Source: Dimorphilus gyrociliatus
Taxonomy: Eukaryota > Annelida > Polychaeta > Dinophilidae
Direction of reading: 5' to 3'
Assembly: GCA_904063045.1 (NCBI GenBank)
Contig: CAJFCJ010000075.1
Span: forward strand, 17,611-81,610
DNA: 64,000 nt
Positions 1-10,671 of this stretch are shown piece by piece. The position numbers were made by a program, and so were the translations under genes. Every line of letters starts with the position of its first letter. Positions within the stretch are counted from its first letter, which is position 1. The notes under the pieces are model-generated. The model made no database searches. It saw only the letters and a list, made by a program, of their open reading frames with translations, and was not told the DNA's origin.

Positions 1-665
1 ACGATGAACACAAATTTCCTAATTCGTCATTCAGTGCTCACGGTACTTACTCTTCACACAAGCCTGAATATGCAAGAATTGAGGAAACAACTGGAATAAA
101 TTGGCACACTTTGGATTATACTAATGGTTGGGTTATGGTTAATTTAGGTCGTAATTACCAGAAATATCCATGGAATAACGAAATAAGATTAAATACATTT
201 CTTTAACTAGGTCAGCGCTATGATATTTATGGACTAGACTTATTAGGAGGCTATCATATAGCAGATAAGTATATCTCTCTCTATTTTACATCGACGTTTA
301 CTATATCGTACGGAATGGAAAAGAATTCCCTAACGTCACTCAGAACCAATAGCTCGACACACGTAAAAAAATATACCAGTTTTTATATACATTTTTCTCA
401 CAATTTTCATAATTATTAAAGGTATTTGACGGGCTTTTGGACTCAGAGTATAATACTACTAAAAGAATATATTTTCCTAGTAAAATTACAACTCAATTCT
501 TCAAATTCCATCCAAAAGGTGGATTTTATGGAGCTGTTAATATTGAACTTTATGGATGTAGTAAGTTACTTTATCTAATTAATTTAATTCATTGATCATT
601 ACTTTTTTCATTCCAATTTATAACAATTTCAAGATTTTACAGTCACATCAATCCTAATACAATAG
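1..665 (+). CDS. F5/8 type C (discoidin) domain protein, 3' end of gene
   Basis: The 5' part lies outside the window. Frame 2 from base 3 reads as the start of an F5/8 type C domain (Phe-Ser-Ala near the start, then an Ala-Arg-Ile and GWVMVNLG strand). After a short intron comes a second piece, and an exon from about 420 to 556 closes the domain with the usual ELYGC ending. An AG at 641-642 then starts a short last exon that ends in TAG at 663-665. The in-frame TAA near 204 means the first exon must end before it; that donor is not placed with certainty. Proteins of this type are secreted or cell-surface and usually bind glycans or phospholipids. No other domain is visible in this partial gene. 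Confidence 0.6.
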
Positions 666-688
666 TAGAAATTTTAGAACACAGTTGA

Positions 689-2868
689 CTAATCATCGTA
701 AAATAACTCGCAAAAGTACAATTTACTCATATCAATAGATTTTTCAACAAATATATGAATGTCAAGGACATCCGTTATACTTGTATCGAGATCTTTGCAG
801 TGGAAATAATACAACAGAAATGAAGTCTTATCAATAAATTTTTCCAGTAGGCATTCTTTCATTTTCTCATTACCAGTTTTCTCCATCAAATAAGTTGTGT
901 ATACATCGAAATTGGCAGTCAATTGATGGGTTTTCTTGAAAGCTAGTACAAGATTGGATGTATTTAGCAATGCTTGTTTTCGATTCATCAATTTATAGTT
1001 AAATGTTGTTCTCTGAGATTTGATGGCGATACACGTGTTCAACAATCCATCGGAAATATCATAATCTTTTTCAATGGCGCAATTTTTCGAATGTAGATTT
1101 CTTCCCTCTGCAAAACGTTTCTCAGTTTGCAAATTTTTCGCCATTTTTAAATATAATGTATACAAACCTTTATCTGATATTTGAACCAGATTTGAGATAT
1201 CCTCCATGGAGTTTTTTAACAGAATCTGCCTTATGTCTAAGGGTGTTGATGATGGTATTCTTATCAGAATGTTCTGACCATAGGCTCTACCTGAACCAAA
1301 TTGTATCTCATTATTGGACCATGAAAGCCAAAAATGGTTCCATTTATTACAGTTGACTAGGGATGAATATGACCCAAATTCGAACATTTCTCCAGCAACA
1401 TGTACAGAGGAGCTTTCTATATTATTCAAAACAGTGTCAAGTCTTAATTCAACTTGCTTTGTTGTTTCATTCTTAAAGCTGATAACTAGAGATGAGCAAT
1501 CCTTCGAATTTCCCATACTATTACCTTTGACCTTGAACTTAACAGACTTGGCATAACTGTGAAGATGAGGAGGTAGTTGATAGACAACATCATTGATAAA
1601 TTGTATATTATAAATATTCCCATCCATCTCTAAAAATGAAAACTGGTAGAAATAGATAAAAAACAGAATTGAAATCAAACTTTTAGCAAAAACTTTAAAA
1701 AATTTAAATCCAATGTCAATAGTTGTATACATTTCTTTAATAATAGCTTTAACTGAATATTCAATAGTTGGTCTATGAGTATAGTTGAAGCAATGATAAT
1801 AGTTATCTTCCGGAAGATTGTCCAACGTGTCGATAAAACCTGAACTCCATTCAATTTCCATCTTCTTGACAAAATGAGGATAATTAAACCTAAAATTGGC
1901 ACATTGCCAAAGCTTAAATTAATAACATTATATTTGATTTATGTCTTGAGGTAAGACAATAACATAGAATTTATATACTGTATATATTACCTGTTGCTAT
2001 AACAATACTGGACTGGTTGAACAGGAAACGCAAATGTAATCATAATATATTGATTAAGACAATCCTGCGTACCAACACGATTATTTGGTCCACAATTTGA
2101 TGCCCAATCATGACTAAAAACTCTATCAATTGCTCTGGTACATTCATAGTTAATATGAGTATTAGACTGTTCACATGTGGCTCCTAGTTCAAGACCAGCT
2201 ATATTGATTAGATGATCTTCAACAGTATTTGTTATATCTGAATATGAATATGTATTGTCAATAAAATTTAAAAATTGATAAGTACTCAACCTTCATCATA
2301 ACTGTATGCAAAAATTGTATTATAACCAATATTAATGGCTGCTGGATTCCAACTTTTAGCTTTAAATTTGATGATGTTAATATTGAGACCGACTCCCTCC
2401 TCTAATAGGATACAATCTGTATCAATATTTATATGATAGGTCTTTGAATAAGAATCGATATTAATTTCGATTGCTGTCAGCTGGAATTCTTCTGAAACAA
2501 TTCGTTGAATAAAGCAAATTTCAGCAATATTGTATTGTTTTTTAAATGTTATATCAATCCATTTCTGTTGGCAAGCATTAATGGGACAACTTGGGGCCCA
2601 GTCATCAATGTTCACCCATTCCGGTTCTAAAACATTTTCGCATCTATAATTAAATGATGCTAATGGTGTATGTTCATCAGAAGCCTGACACGTTGCGCCA
2701 TTCACCTTCGAAGCAACATTTATAAGCTTCCGGTCTTGAATAAAAAGATAAAGAATAAAATCCCATTTGTAAGAAGTATCTGCAATACCTACCTTGTTTT
2801 AAGCCTACAATCAACCTGCAAAATATTATATATACATATGCTTTTATACTGATGGAACTCAATTTCAT
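689..2868 (-). CDS. Secreted protein with two discoidin-like modules and an FA-type (Methyltransf_FA) domain
   Basis: The ATG at 2868 opens a signal-peptide exon (2793-2868, hydrophobic after MKLSS). Exon 2 (2291-2734) and exon 3 (1991-2237) join in phase and each carry a Cys-rich galactose-binding-like module with the same pattern: G-A-T-C, an Ala-Ile-Asp or similar, a WAS or WAP followed by Cys, then WIDITF or YIMITF. Exon 4 starts at 1889 in phase. The last part contains a clear Methyltransf_FA signature (WNHFWLSW, then IQFGSG and a G-Q-N-I-L strand). About 150 residues after that are not recognised. A hydrophobic stretch near 1640-1690 may be an intron or a membrane segment; I could not fit its splice phase. 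Despite the family name, this domain in secreted invertebrate proteins is usually a binding module and not an enzyme. Confidence 0.62.
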
Positions 2869-4056
2869 GTTGAAAGTCGAAATACAGTTTTGTCTGACAA
2901 AGGACTCCACATTAAATTACACGTATATATATATATATATATACAGTATATCATTGCCGCCGGTTTATGAACAAATGTTCATTTTAATAACAATACATCA
3001 AAATAGTTAATTATTTAATGTCACGTGATATAAATGTAAAATTGAAACTATGACTTATGTGGTGAGTCAAACTTTGAATTTTTTAATTGAATACCATTTG
3101 TTGAAGCCTATGAATAATAAAAGAGAACCTTTTTACTGCATATGCTTTAAATTTTTCATTACGTAATATTAAACTTTGCAAAAATTTAACAATTAATAAA
3201 TTTAATCAAAAATTATCAATTATTATTAAATTAGTAGGCTTATTTGGTGGTTTGGTGTACAGCTAGGAATCTTATCGCGGAAGGCTTATCGTCTCATGTA
3301 TGAAAGTTAAATACGAAGGATGACGCTGTTTCGATTTTGAATATTCAATTAATTTTTTAAAAATCGATATTGTAATGAATCTCTTATAAACAATCTAATA
3401 AATTAACTTTTGAACATTTGTTAACAGTTCTAGTACTTGAATTGGAGAAGATTAGAAGATTAAAGATGAAAAGCATGCTCTTCTCTATCATTTTACTAGT
3501 TTATTGATTGATAACATGTACTGTTTATATTCGATTACGTCACGCTTTCTCCCTCTGAGAACCTTGATATTCAATTTCCGTTAGCGACAGTCAAGCTAGT
3601 TTGTGTAACTAGTAGAGTAATCTTTAACCTTCACTTTAACCTTGAAAATTTAAACACAACAAAAAGGTAACTTGCAATTTATTTAAATTACTCAGCCATA
3701 GTGTTTGTTTTAAAGCATTTAATGATTAGGAGATTAATAGAATATTTCTTGTTTTAGCTATAGTATTTTAGCAGAGATGAGTTGCAGAACAGCCGAAATT
3801 TATCTTTGATCTTTTCTTCCATCAAAACAGACTTAAAATCTCAGTAACATGATCTCCGTACTTCCATAGTACATCTCTCAAGCTATTTATTTTAAGAGGC
3901 GTAGATTATCCCCAACTGTTGCTATCAACATTGAACAATGGAATTAATGACTAATTAAAAGATAAAAGAAAGCAAATGTTGATTATGGAAATATTAATAA
4001 TAATAATAATAAGTTTCTAAAGCACTTATTGACTAATTAATTATTCAAGGTGAGCT
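2869..4056. other. Divergent intergenic region without a visible gene
   Basis: This AT-rich stretch lies between the minus-strand gene that starts at 2868 and the plus-strand gene that starts at 4103. It holds a TA dinucleotide run at 2924-2942 followed by TACAGTATAT, and many stops in all frames. I see no gene in it. It probably contains the promoters of both flanking genes. Confidence 0.4.
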
Positions 4057-4065
4057 CTATATAAG
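4057..4065 (+). promoter_or_regulatory. TATA box of the PAN/F-type lectin gene
   Basis: CTATATAAG lies 38 bp upstream of the ATG at 4103, which opens a signal-peptide-like exon. The spacing fits a TATA box with a very short 5' UTR. This is a sequence match only. Confidence 0.45.
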
Positions 4066-4102
4066 AGAGAGATATTAGTTCCAGTTGTAGAATCTGTTAA
4101 TC

Positions 4103-5291
4103 ATGTTAAAAGTACTCCTACTGCTGATCGAAGTTATATATTCCACTGAAATTACTACACTAACAACCACAAAAGGCTATATTGAAAAGTCGTGTTAGCA
4201 TCATTTTTTGTCGTTGAACAATTCCAGGCGTCTCTTTTTGATTTAATGCTAAAAGTTTTTTTACAGTATGTTCCACCTACACCAAACACTTTAACCAGAG
4301 TTATTCTTATAAGAAAGTCAATTTAGTACTCGACACAGAAGACTTTGATGAATGCCTTCATAGTTGTAACTCTCAAAGTATTTGCACAAGCTTTGAATTC
4401 AACAAACTGACTGGAAAATGCGTTAAAAATGTATTTGGATCCCAAGGAAAGAGTCTGCAAAAAGCTGAAGGTTTTACCTATTATTCAAAAATAATTAATG
4501 CAGGTAACATCTTCACAAACGTAACACCAAAAGAATGGTGGATTTCAATTTTTCAATTATCTCCTTTAGATTGTGATAACTGGTTGAAAAGTGACGGTAA
4601 AATAATTGACACTTGTGGATGTGGAATAGAATCTGTGAGTGCTGCTGATGAGGAAAGGTGTAAACAACTTTGTGAACAGAATAGCCAATGCACAGCTGTA
4701 AATTATTTCTCTAGTCAATCAATAAACTGTCATCTTCGGAGGAGTGTCTGTCGATGCATCTTTGTCAGTCTATAGTCAAGGACATATAATACATAGACCG
4801 CTTTGTCTGAGTAAGTTCAAATTGATTGTCTATCCTTTTAGACTAAAATTACAAATTGAATTTCCTTTATTTTTTACAGCCATGTTTTACTTGTCCATAA
4901 GTAATATTTGCCACTCTAACACATCCTCAATTAACCATTATGCCACATCTCTTGGTGATACGAACACTCAATGTGCGGACAACGCTAAAAGTGTTCCATT
5001 ATTTTCAAAGATAATATTAACAGCCTCTGACAAGTTTATTAAAAAAACCGAAATTGAAATCGCCATTTTTACGAAGGGAAATAATGAAGATTGTGAGAAT
5101 ACCATTGTTTCTCTTAAACAGAAACCACACGAGAAGCTATGCTCGATTACTGAAGTTTTGAGTAATTTGTGTAAATTCTTGTGTTCTGGTAGCAATTTTG
5201 AAACAATTATTATTACTAACTTGACACCAAATATAAAATATTGTGAAATTGAAGTGTCATCTGAAGGTAAACTGGTAAATGTCTGTATTTA

Positions 5292-5292
<1 letters not shown>
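4103..5292 (+). CDS. Secreted PAN-PAN-F-type-lectin-like protein
   Basis: The ATG at 4103 gives a short hydrophobic leader (MLKVLLLLIEVIYS). The second exon (after the AG at 4265-4266) has a PAN/apple signature: C-x3-C with a Cys-x-x-FEFN segment, then a later Cys. The third exon (from 4571) has a second PAN-like block with C-x3-C and a C-x-A-V-N-Y segment. The reading frame then moves by one near 4735: the plausible continuation (VIFGGVSVDASLS, then a later RPLCL) is in another frame, so there is a small indel or an unusual splice. The exon from about 4881 ends with an F-type-lectin-like tail (Tyr-CEIEVSSEG). Likely a secreted recognition protein; no catalytic domain is seen. It resembles the N-terminal modules of the polycystin-like gene to its right. 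How it ends is uncertain. Confidence 0.5.
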
Positions 5293-5323
<31 letters not shown>

Positions 5324-5333
5324 AAGAGAGAGG
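5292..5333. repeat. Microsatellite (GATA)n-(GA)n
   Basis: A short tandem GATA tract passes directly into a GA tract. It lies just after the last convincing exon of the PAN/F-type lectin gene, probably in an intron or 3' flank. Confidence 0.85.
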
Positions 5334-5703
5334 ATGGCTATCTCTGTTATTATGGTAATATGAATTCAGCATTGAAATAGAAATAAAAATTAAAAGCTTG
5401 CAAAAGAAGTACATTGCAGTTTTTGTCTTTTCAGCATTTAATTTATCCTTCGTCGTATCATTCAATTCCCTCGCGTTCACCATTTTTTAGAATCCTTTCC
5501 CTTAGATGATCATTTTCAAATCCAATTATGGACGCGGTCTATTTAGCAATTTGTTACATTCATTTATAATCGATTAATGATATTTAGTTATGTAAAGTTT
5601 TCAAAATGGCGTCTATCACCACCAGTGACGACATTACTATTCTCTTGATAAGGAATTAAGAGAGAAGAAGGGATAAATGTCGGGTAAGAACAAAAAAAAG
5701 TAT

Positions 5704-5777
5704 TGCTCCCACTGGGGGTCGAACCCAGGACATTCGCGTTATTAGCACGACGCTCTAACCAACTGAGCTATGGAAGC
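5704..5777 (-). tRNA. tRNA-Ile (anticodon AAT)
   Basis: The minus strand folds into a complete cloverleaf. The acceptor stem is GCTTCCA/TGGGAGC, with a 4-bp D stem GCTC/GAGC, anticodon stem TCGTG/CGCGA with loop CTAATAA, and T arm CTGGG-TTCGACC-CCCAG. Loop positions 34-36 read AAT, so it decodes isoleucine AUY after A-to-I editing. B-box sequence GTTCGA is present and there is no intron. A run of four or more T does not follow at once on the minus strand. It lies in the middle of the plus-strand lectin-like region, on the opposite strand. Confidence 0.93.
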
Positions 5778-5875
5778 TTCTATAAAATAATATCAATTTA
5801 ACTAGCAATTCAAAGCAAATCATCAAATATTTTATTATTTTGATAATTAGATAAATTCTCTTGAAATTTTATTCA

Positions 5876-6387
5876 ATGTTAGATCTTGATGAACTGAACC
5901 ACTGTACAAAAATTGAGCCAATCGGCCAAGCAATTCAGGAGCTATGAAGGTTTGAAGTTGACGGTGGTTTGTGTCAAGCTGCCTCTCACTAACATTCTAA
6001 AACCTACATTCTACGTTAATTAGAGGGCAACCTATTCAAGTAACTGGAGGTATAGCAATTAATTAATAACTATGCATAAACAGGTATCACAGGAAGAGCT
6101 AGATTGGATTCTTTGTTCCTTCCTATGTACAAACCCTGGGATATCTGTACACTTCAAAGTAGTGGCGCTTCTCCAACTGCAAAGTGGAGATTGATGATGA
6201 TTTTGATGATCTGAAAAGTACAAACAACATTAAATTAAGGAATATAACTGACGAGGAAAGAAGTCAAACTTGTATTGATATCAGTAGCAATTTTGATTTT
6301 AGTCTCAGAATTTCTTCGCCTTCTGTCGATTCCAATTTCAAAAATGTTAGAATATTAATAAAAGGTAAAAATCTGCTGTTATATTGA
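5876..6387 (+). pseudogene. Decayed F-type-lectin-like exons
   Basis: After an acceptor-like TTAG at 5877-5881, a short stretch resembles the start of an F-type lectin (PIGQAIQ), but stops follow at once in every frame. A second open stretch from about 6184 (acidic start, then a Cys and an N-V-R-I-L-I strand, ending at a GTAAAA donor) looks like a later exon of the same kind. They may be remote exons of the gene starting at 4103, or remains of a second lectin gene. I cannot build a complete domain from them. Confidence 0.3.
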
Positions 6388-8341
6388 TGTTAGAGGTGAA
6401 ATACCAAAATTGTGGTGTTACTGCCTATATTCAAATTGATTTACAAATTGAACCAGTTTTTAATGATCGTCATTACAGCTGCTTGCTGATTGGTGGGGTT
6501 AATAGTCAGATGTGCCAGTATTCGTGAAATGGCGGAGAAGGCTACTGCCGAGCTGTCTATATTAAAGGTTATGGATCAGATGAAGACAATATATCTTCAT
6601 AGTTTGTACATTAATAGTTTACAAATTAGCATTAATTTTCATCTTTCTTTTTCCTTTTGTCATGCATTCTTTACATATTACATTATCAGCAATCAATTGA
6701 CAATAATCTTTAGATATGTCGATCAGTTTATCAGTTGATCCCGAGTTCGGTGACACCACGTAGTTTCCTTGTATCAGTTTTCCTTTTTGAGATTATTTTA
6801 GGCCTGGAATATGTGTTTGTAGAATTGTAGAGTTATTGACATCCAATAAAAATTGATTAACTATCACTGCCATATTCATTTTTTTTTTACATTCATGACT
6901 GAATTATTCGTTCAATTGAACAATGACAACTAAATTTTTCATTGCTAACAAGCTAAAAGAGAGAAAGAGAGAGAATGTTAAAAAATTGAAAAGTTTTTCT
7001 AAGCAGCAATTGAACCATACATTCCAGATAGGATGCAAAGTTCTATTTTTCTATGAATCCTCAATTTTATAGTTACTGATGCAACTGTAAAAATGAGATC
7101 ATTCCTCATCTGATAGCAGAAATCTACTGACTGATAGGAAAAGTTCTGACATCTTTACCAATTATCTCCATTTTCTCTTCAGCATAAGAAAGAGTAGCGT
7201 GAAATAGAAATTGAGCATTTTCGCATATTTCCGCTGATAAGATAAGTTATTGAAGCAGTATTTTCCAACTTGGTTTTATTGCTTTAAAAGAGAAAACAAT
7301 GATGATGACTTTAGTACAAATCTATAAAAAAGACCATCAAGTTACAATTCACAGCAATTTTTAAGTTTATTTACTTTTGCATAACAAATGTCGTGTTCTA
7401 TGGGAAAACTTTCATTATGTTCTTCTATAAAAGTCTTTAGCATTCCAATAACAGTTGTATTATGATTGAAAACGGCTCATTTTTTGGTATTTTATCCTAA
7501 CCTAATCTCCCAATCCCTGTCAAAACTAGCATGCTAGAAAACTCTTGAAAATCACAATTACAAAGGCACCTAAGGATTAATTATGTTAATAGTAAAACAA
7601 CGTTTTCTCTATATTCCTTTGCTGCTTATTTCTCTTTCTATCTTTTACAGACCATTGTTGGTTTCCAACTTGTCAGACTCTATTTACAGCTTCTCTACTT
7701 TCAGTTTATGTATCGCAGACCATAGCTATTTTAACACTATACCAGTCTAAGACGTATAAAAGCAACTGAAGAGCTACAAGTGCTCTGAATATTTGTGCAT
7801 TTTTGCTGTCATTCTCTTCCTTGATGGTTTATTTTCATTTGTTTGTTTTATCTACAAACTCGTATTATTGTTTCACTGATCATTTATCTCTTTTGCGGGT
7901 GAGTTTTGTCCAAGGTTTGTATTTTCTTGTAGGAATTCAGTAAAATATATCACAGACGTAGAATCTATAGGAAGAAACCTAATTTAAATGATAAAATACT
8001 TGTAAATGTTTTGTGTCGAGGATAGATGCTATTGATTCTGATTCTGGATTAAAAGGAAGGATGCTTTTTAAGATTGAACAATATGAAAACTTGAGTATAT
8101 TTGGTGTGAATGAAAATTATATATACAAATTATATTATAAGAGCTAAACTGTGAGCTGTAAGATTCATTTTGATTGGCTTTTCTTTGAAGGGTGAAGGGT
8201 TTGCAATTTTTCAATGGTTTTAAAGTAATTGGTGTAATTGATTAATCATTTTGAATTTTCAAATCGTAATTTGAAATCGGCAACTATATAACACAAGTTG
8301 ACAAAATGTTAATGAAATAAATGAGAAAATTGTTTGCTTGT
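6388..8341. other. Non-coding stretch, with a possible MITE fragment
   Basis: No protein family is visible; the longest open stretch, at 6490-6738, is low-complexity and has no recognisable domain. Around 7463-7530 the sequence GAAAACGGCTCATTT followed by a CCTAACCTAA segment resembles one end of the MITE family described at 26501, 51457 and 55255. I do not see the other end. A GA-rich run lies at 6958-6974. Confidence 0.3.
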
Positions 8342-9171
8342 TTAAATAAATCCGAAGAGACACTTACAGTATTTTTTATAAAAAATTTTTGTATCGTCAG
8401 CAATAAAGGCGGTAGGACTACCATCATTCATTTCGTATTTAAGTGAACACTTTGATTTGTTCTTGTAAAGTTCAAATCCTCTATAGACAAATATTGATAC
8501 AATGAAGAAGAGAGAGAGAAAAAACAAACAAGCGCGCAATTTGTGATTATATTACAAATATTCCTACAAATTTCAATATTGAAAGGATAATCGTCAATTG
8601 ATTTTAATTGTAAAATACTCATTAAAGTTGTTGTAAAATTATCCATTTGAAAATAAATATTATCTGTAAAATGTTTTCAAGTTTAAATTGAGTTCTATGT
8701 ATTTAGACATACCTTTATGCACTGAAAATACCTTCTAATGTTCTATTTCCAATTGCTATTTCCTTTTCAAAATAACTAACATTAGTGTTATTTATAAATG
8801 TTGACCCTTGGTCTTTTCTCTTGTTCTTTAAGTTGCATTTTCGATTAAGTATAAAATAATTAAATGACCTTGAAAAATAATAAATCCAATATTTAAATAT
8901 GTATTACAGCTTTTCAAAAAATCTTACTTGCCTTCATTCGATATATCGCATGCCATCTTACATGCATCGACACCAAAATCATTGTAAATTACACTTAGAA
9001 TATTATGATTTTTCATCTTTACATTCTCCATTTTTAATATGAAAAAGCTTTAAAAGACATTTTTATACTAAATAAAGAAATATAACTGATAAAAACTCAC
9101 TATTATTTTCAGATAAACTTGTTTGTAATACAATGAGAATAATACCAAACAGCAGCATCTTTGCCAACATA
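8342..9171 (-). CDS. Small secreted PAN/apple-domain protein
   Basis: The ATG at about 9171 opens a signal-peptide exon (MLAKMLLFGIILIVLQ) ending at a GTGAG donor. A second exon near 8935-9030 contains an ACKMACDIS segment. A third near 8545-8646 carries C-x3-C, and after an intron full of GA/CT repeat the last exon (8365-8478) gives GFELYKNKSKCSL and ends at a GTAAGT donor. The Cys spacing and the GFEL strand fit a PAN/apple domain. The phase between exons 1 and 2 is not settled, and the end of the gene below 8342 is not seen. Likely a secreted binding protein, similar in kind to the gene at 4103 and to the PAN modules of the large receptor next door. Confidence 0.45.
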
Positions 9172-10513
9172 CCTGGAATTTTAAATTGCAAATGTACAAA
9201 TATTACAAAACAACTAACACACACTGTTTTACAACAACAAAAACCAGTGTTCCCTCAGAATTTGCTAGAGAACATGTCCTTCTACCATTTACAAATATAT
9301 GATTAAGGATAGATATAAAAGTGATTATTTAATGATTGAAAAATGCCAATTAAAATTAATTCAAGTTGTCTGCTAAAACCTTGTCTTTAGATGTATGTCT
9401 ATGAGAAAATTTGTAATGCATTAAAATCTTCATCAAATTATTTGGAATGCATTGAACTGAGATGTAATGTCTCACAAGAATGTGGTGGTATATAGCAATT
9501 ATAATGGATTCATAACTTGGAATTTAAACAAAGATTCTCTTCATCATAATAAATTGAAAGGAATTCGCAAAAGACAACAATTTATTCTCAATAAAACCTT
9601 TATCAATAAGCATTTCTGAATATGAATTTAATGATTTTGAAGAGTTTCTTTTATCTATTATACAAAGAATGGTTGTAAATTTCAAACAGCTGCTGCCAGG
9701 TCAATCAGAATGAAAATCAGCAATGAGACTGAAGAACCAAAACTAGAAGTTGCAAGGCTTATCGAGTTACTACAATTAGGTATAGAAGATGATGTTGGCA
9801 AAAAACACCAACAGTTCCAACAAGTTCTTGACTACATAACAAGACACTTTAACAAGGCATAGCAAGCATATCAACTTGGCTAATGAATTAGGAATTGACT
9901 CAAGTATGTCAACACATCAACATTTATTTTCATCATGGCTAAAAACTCCAACCAAAATGCTGATTAACATTGCATTTCCAACAATAATTATTATTTGAAC
10001 TTCATTCATATTATGGCTCGCATATAAAAGAAAATGCAGCAAACTTACTAGGAAAAGACTTTGGAAATACTTAGAAAGAAAGCCCAACCAACAGCTCCAG
10101 GTATACAACAAGAGGAATTACAGATCCCAACATTTTATACTATTTTATAGGAATTATAATGGTGCAACTTTAGAAAGACTTTTATTTCGTAGAGTTAACT
10201 TTAAAAGGAAATGTGTCAAAGTTGTTTTTCTTAACTATTAAAGACTACATAAAGAATTGCGAAATTTTGTAAGCAATTAAGAGCACCAAGCGATAAATAT
10301 TTGTTGTCAAAACACCTCACCCTACCCTACCAATACAAAGAATTGCTATGGAATGAATGTATATATTATATACATATTTATCTGAATACAATAAAGTCTG
10401 TTATTATGGTGTTACAGTAATTATTTACTTATTAAATGAAACTGATGTTGACAAGGTTAAAATAGAAAACTAACAAACAAACAGAGGATTCAGAAATCAG
10501 ACATAAAAAAAAA
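9172..10513. other. Intergenic region with a possible element remnant
   Basis: No confident gene. A 50-codon open frame on the plus strand at 9710-9862 is rich in Glu, Leu and Gln and could be part of an old mobile-element gene, as could the broken text at 10000-10140. The region lies between the start of the PAN gene and the 3' end of the polycystin-like gene, so it should hold the latter's 3' UTR. Confidence 0.3.
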
Positions 10514-10671
10514 TCATTTTTTGTATGTTTTGCTATCCAACATTTCATTAGTTAAACAAGAAATATTTTGGAGTTTTAATTCAACCAATATAACTTTTAG
10601 CTGTTCAAGATCTTTGGAAATATCCGACGAAAAGATAAACTCTTCCAAACGATCTATTCTATTATTTAGCT
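10514..10671 (-). other. C-terminal coiled-coil exon
   Basis: The donor after KFTG at about 10732 joins in phase to an acceptor at 10672. This last exon encodes about 52 residues beginning ELNNRIDRLEEFIF, with heptad-spaced Ile/Leu, and ends in TGA at 10514-10516. Polycystin-1 also ends in a coiled coil, used to pair with polycystin-2. Confidence 0.6.

Noticed and set aside
5292-5333. Tandem GATA/GA run as a CRISPR-like or regulatory array
   Set aside because: A simple microsatellite without spacers.
6490-6738. Open frame of 82 codons
   Set aside because: No start context, no domain, low-complexity hydrophobic end.
8428-8646. Continuous 72-codon frame as a gene of its own
   Set aside because: Its second half is the intron of the PAN gene; the real continuation is in the next exon.
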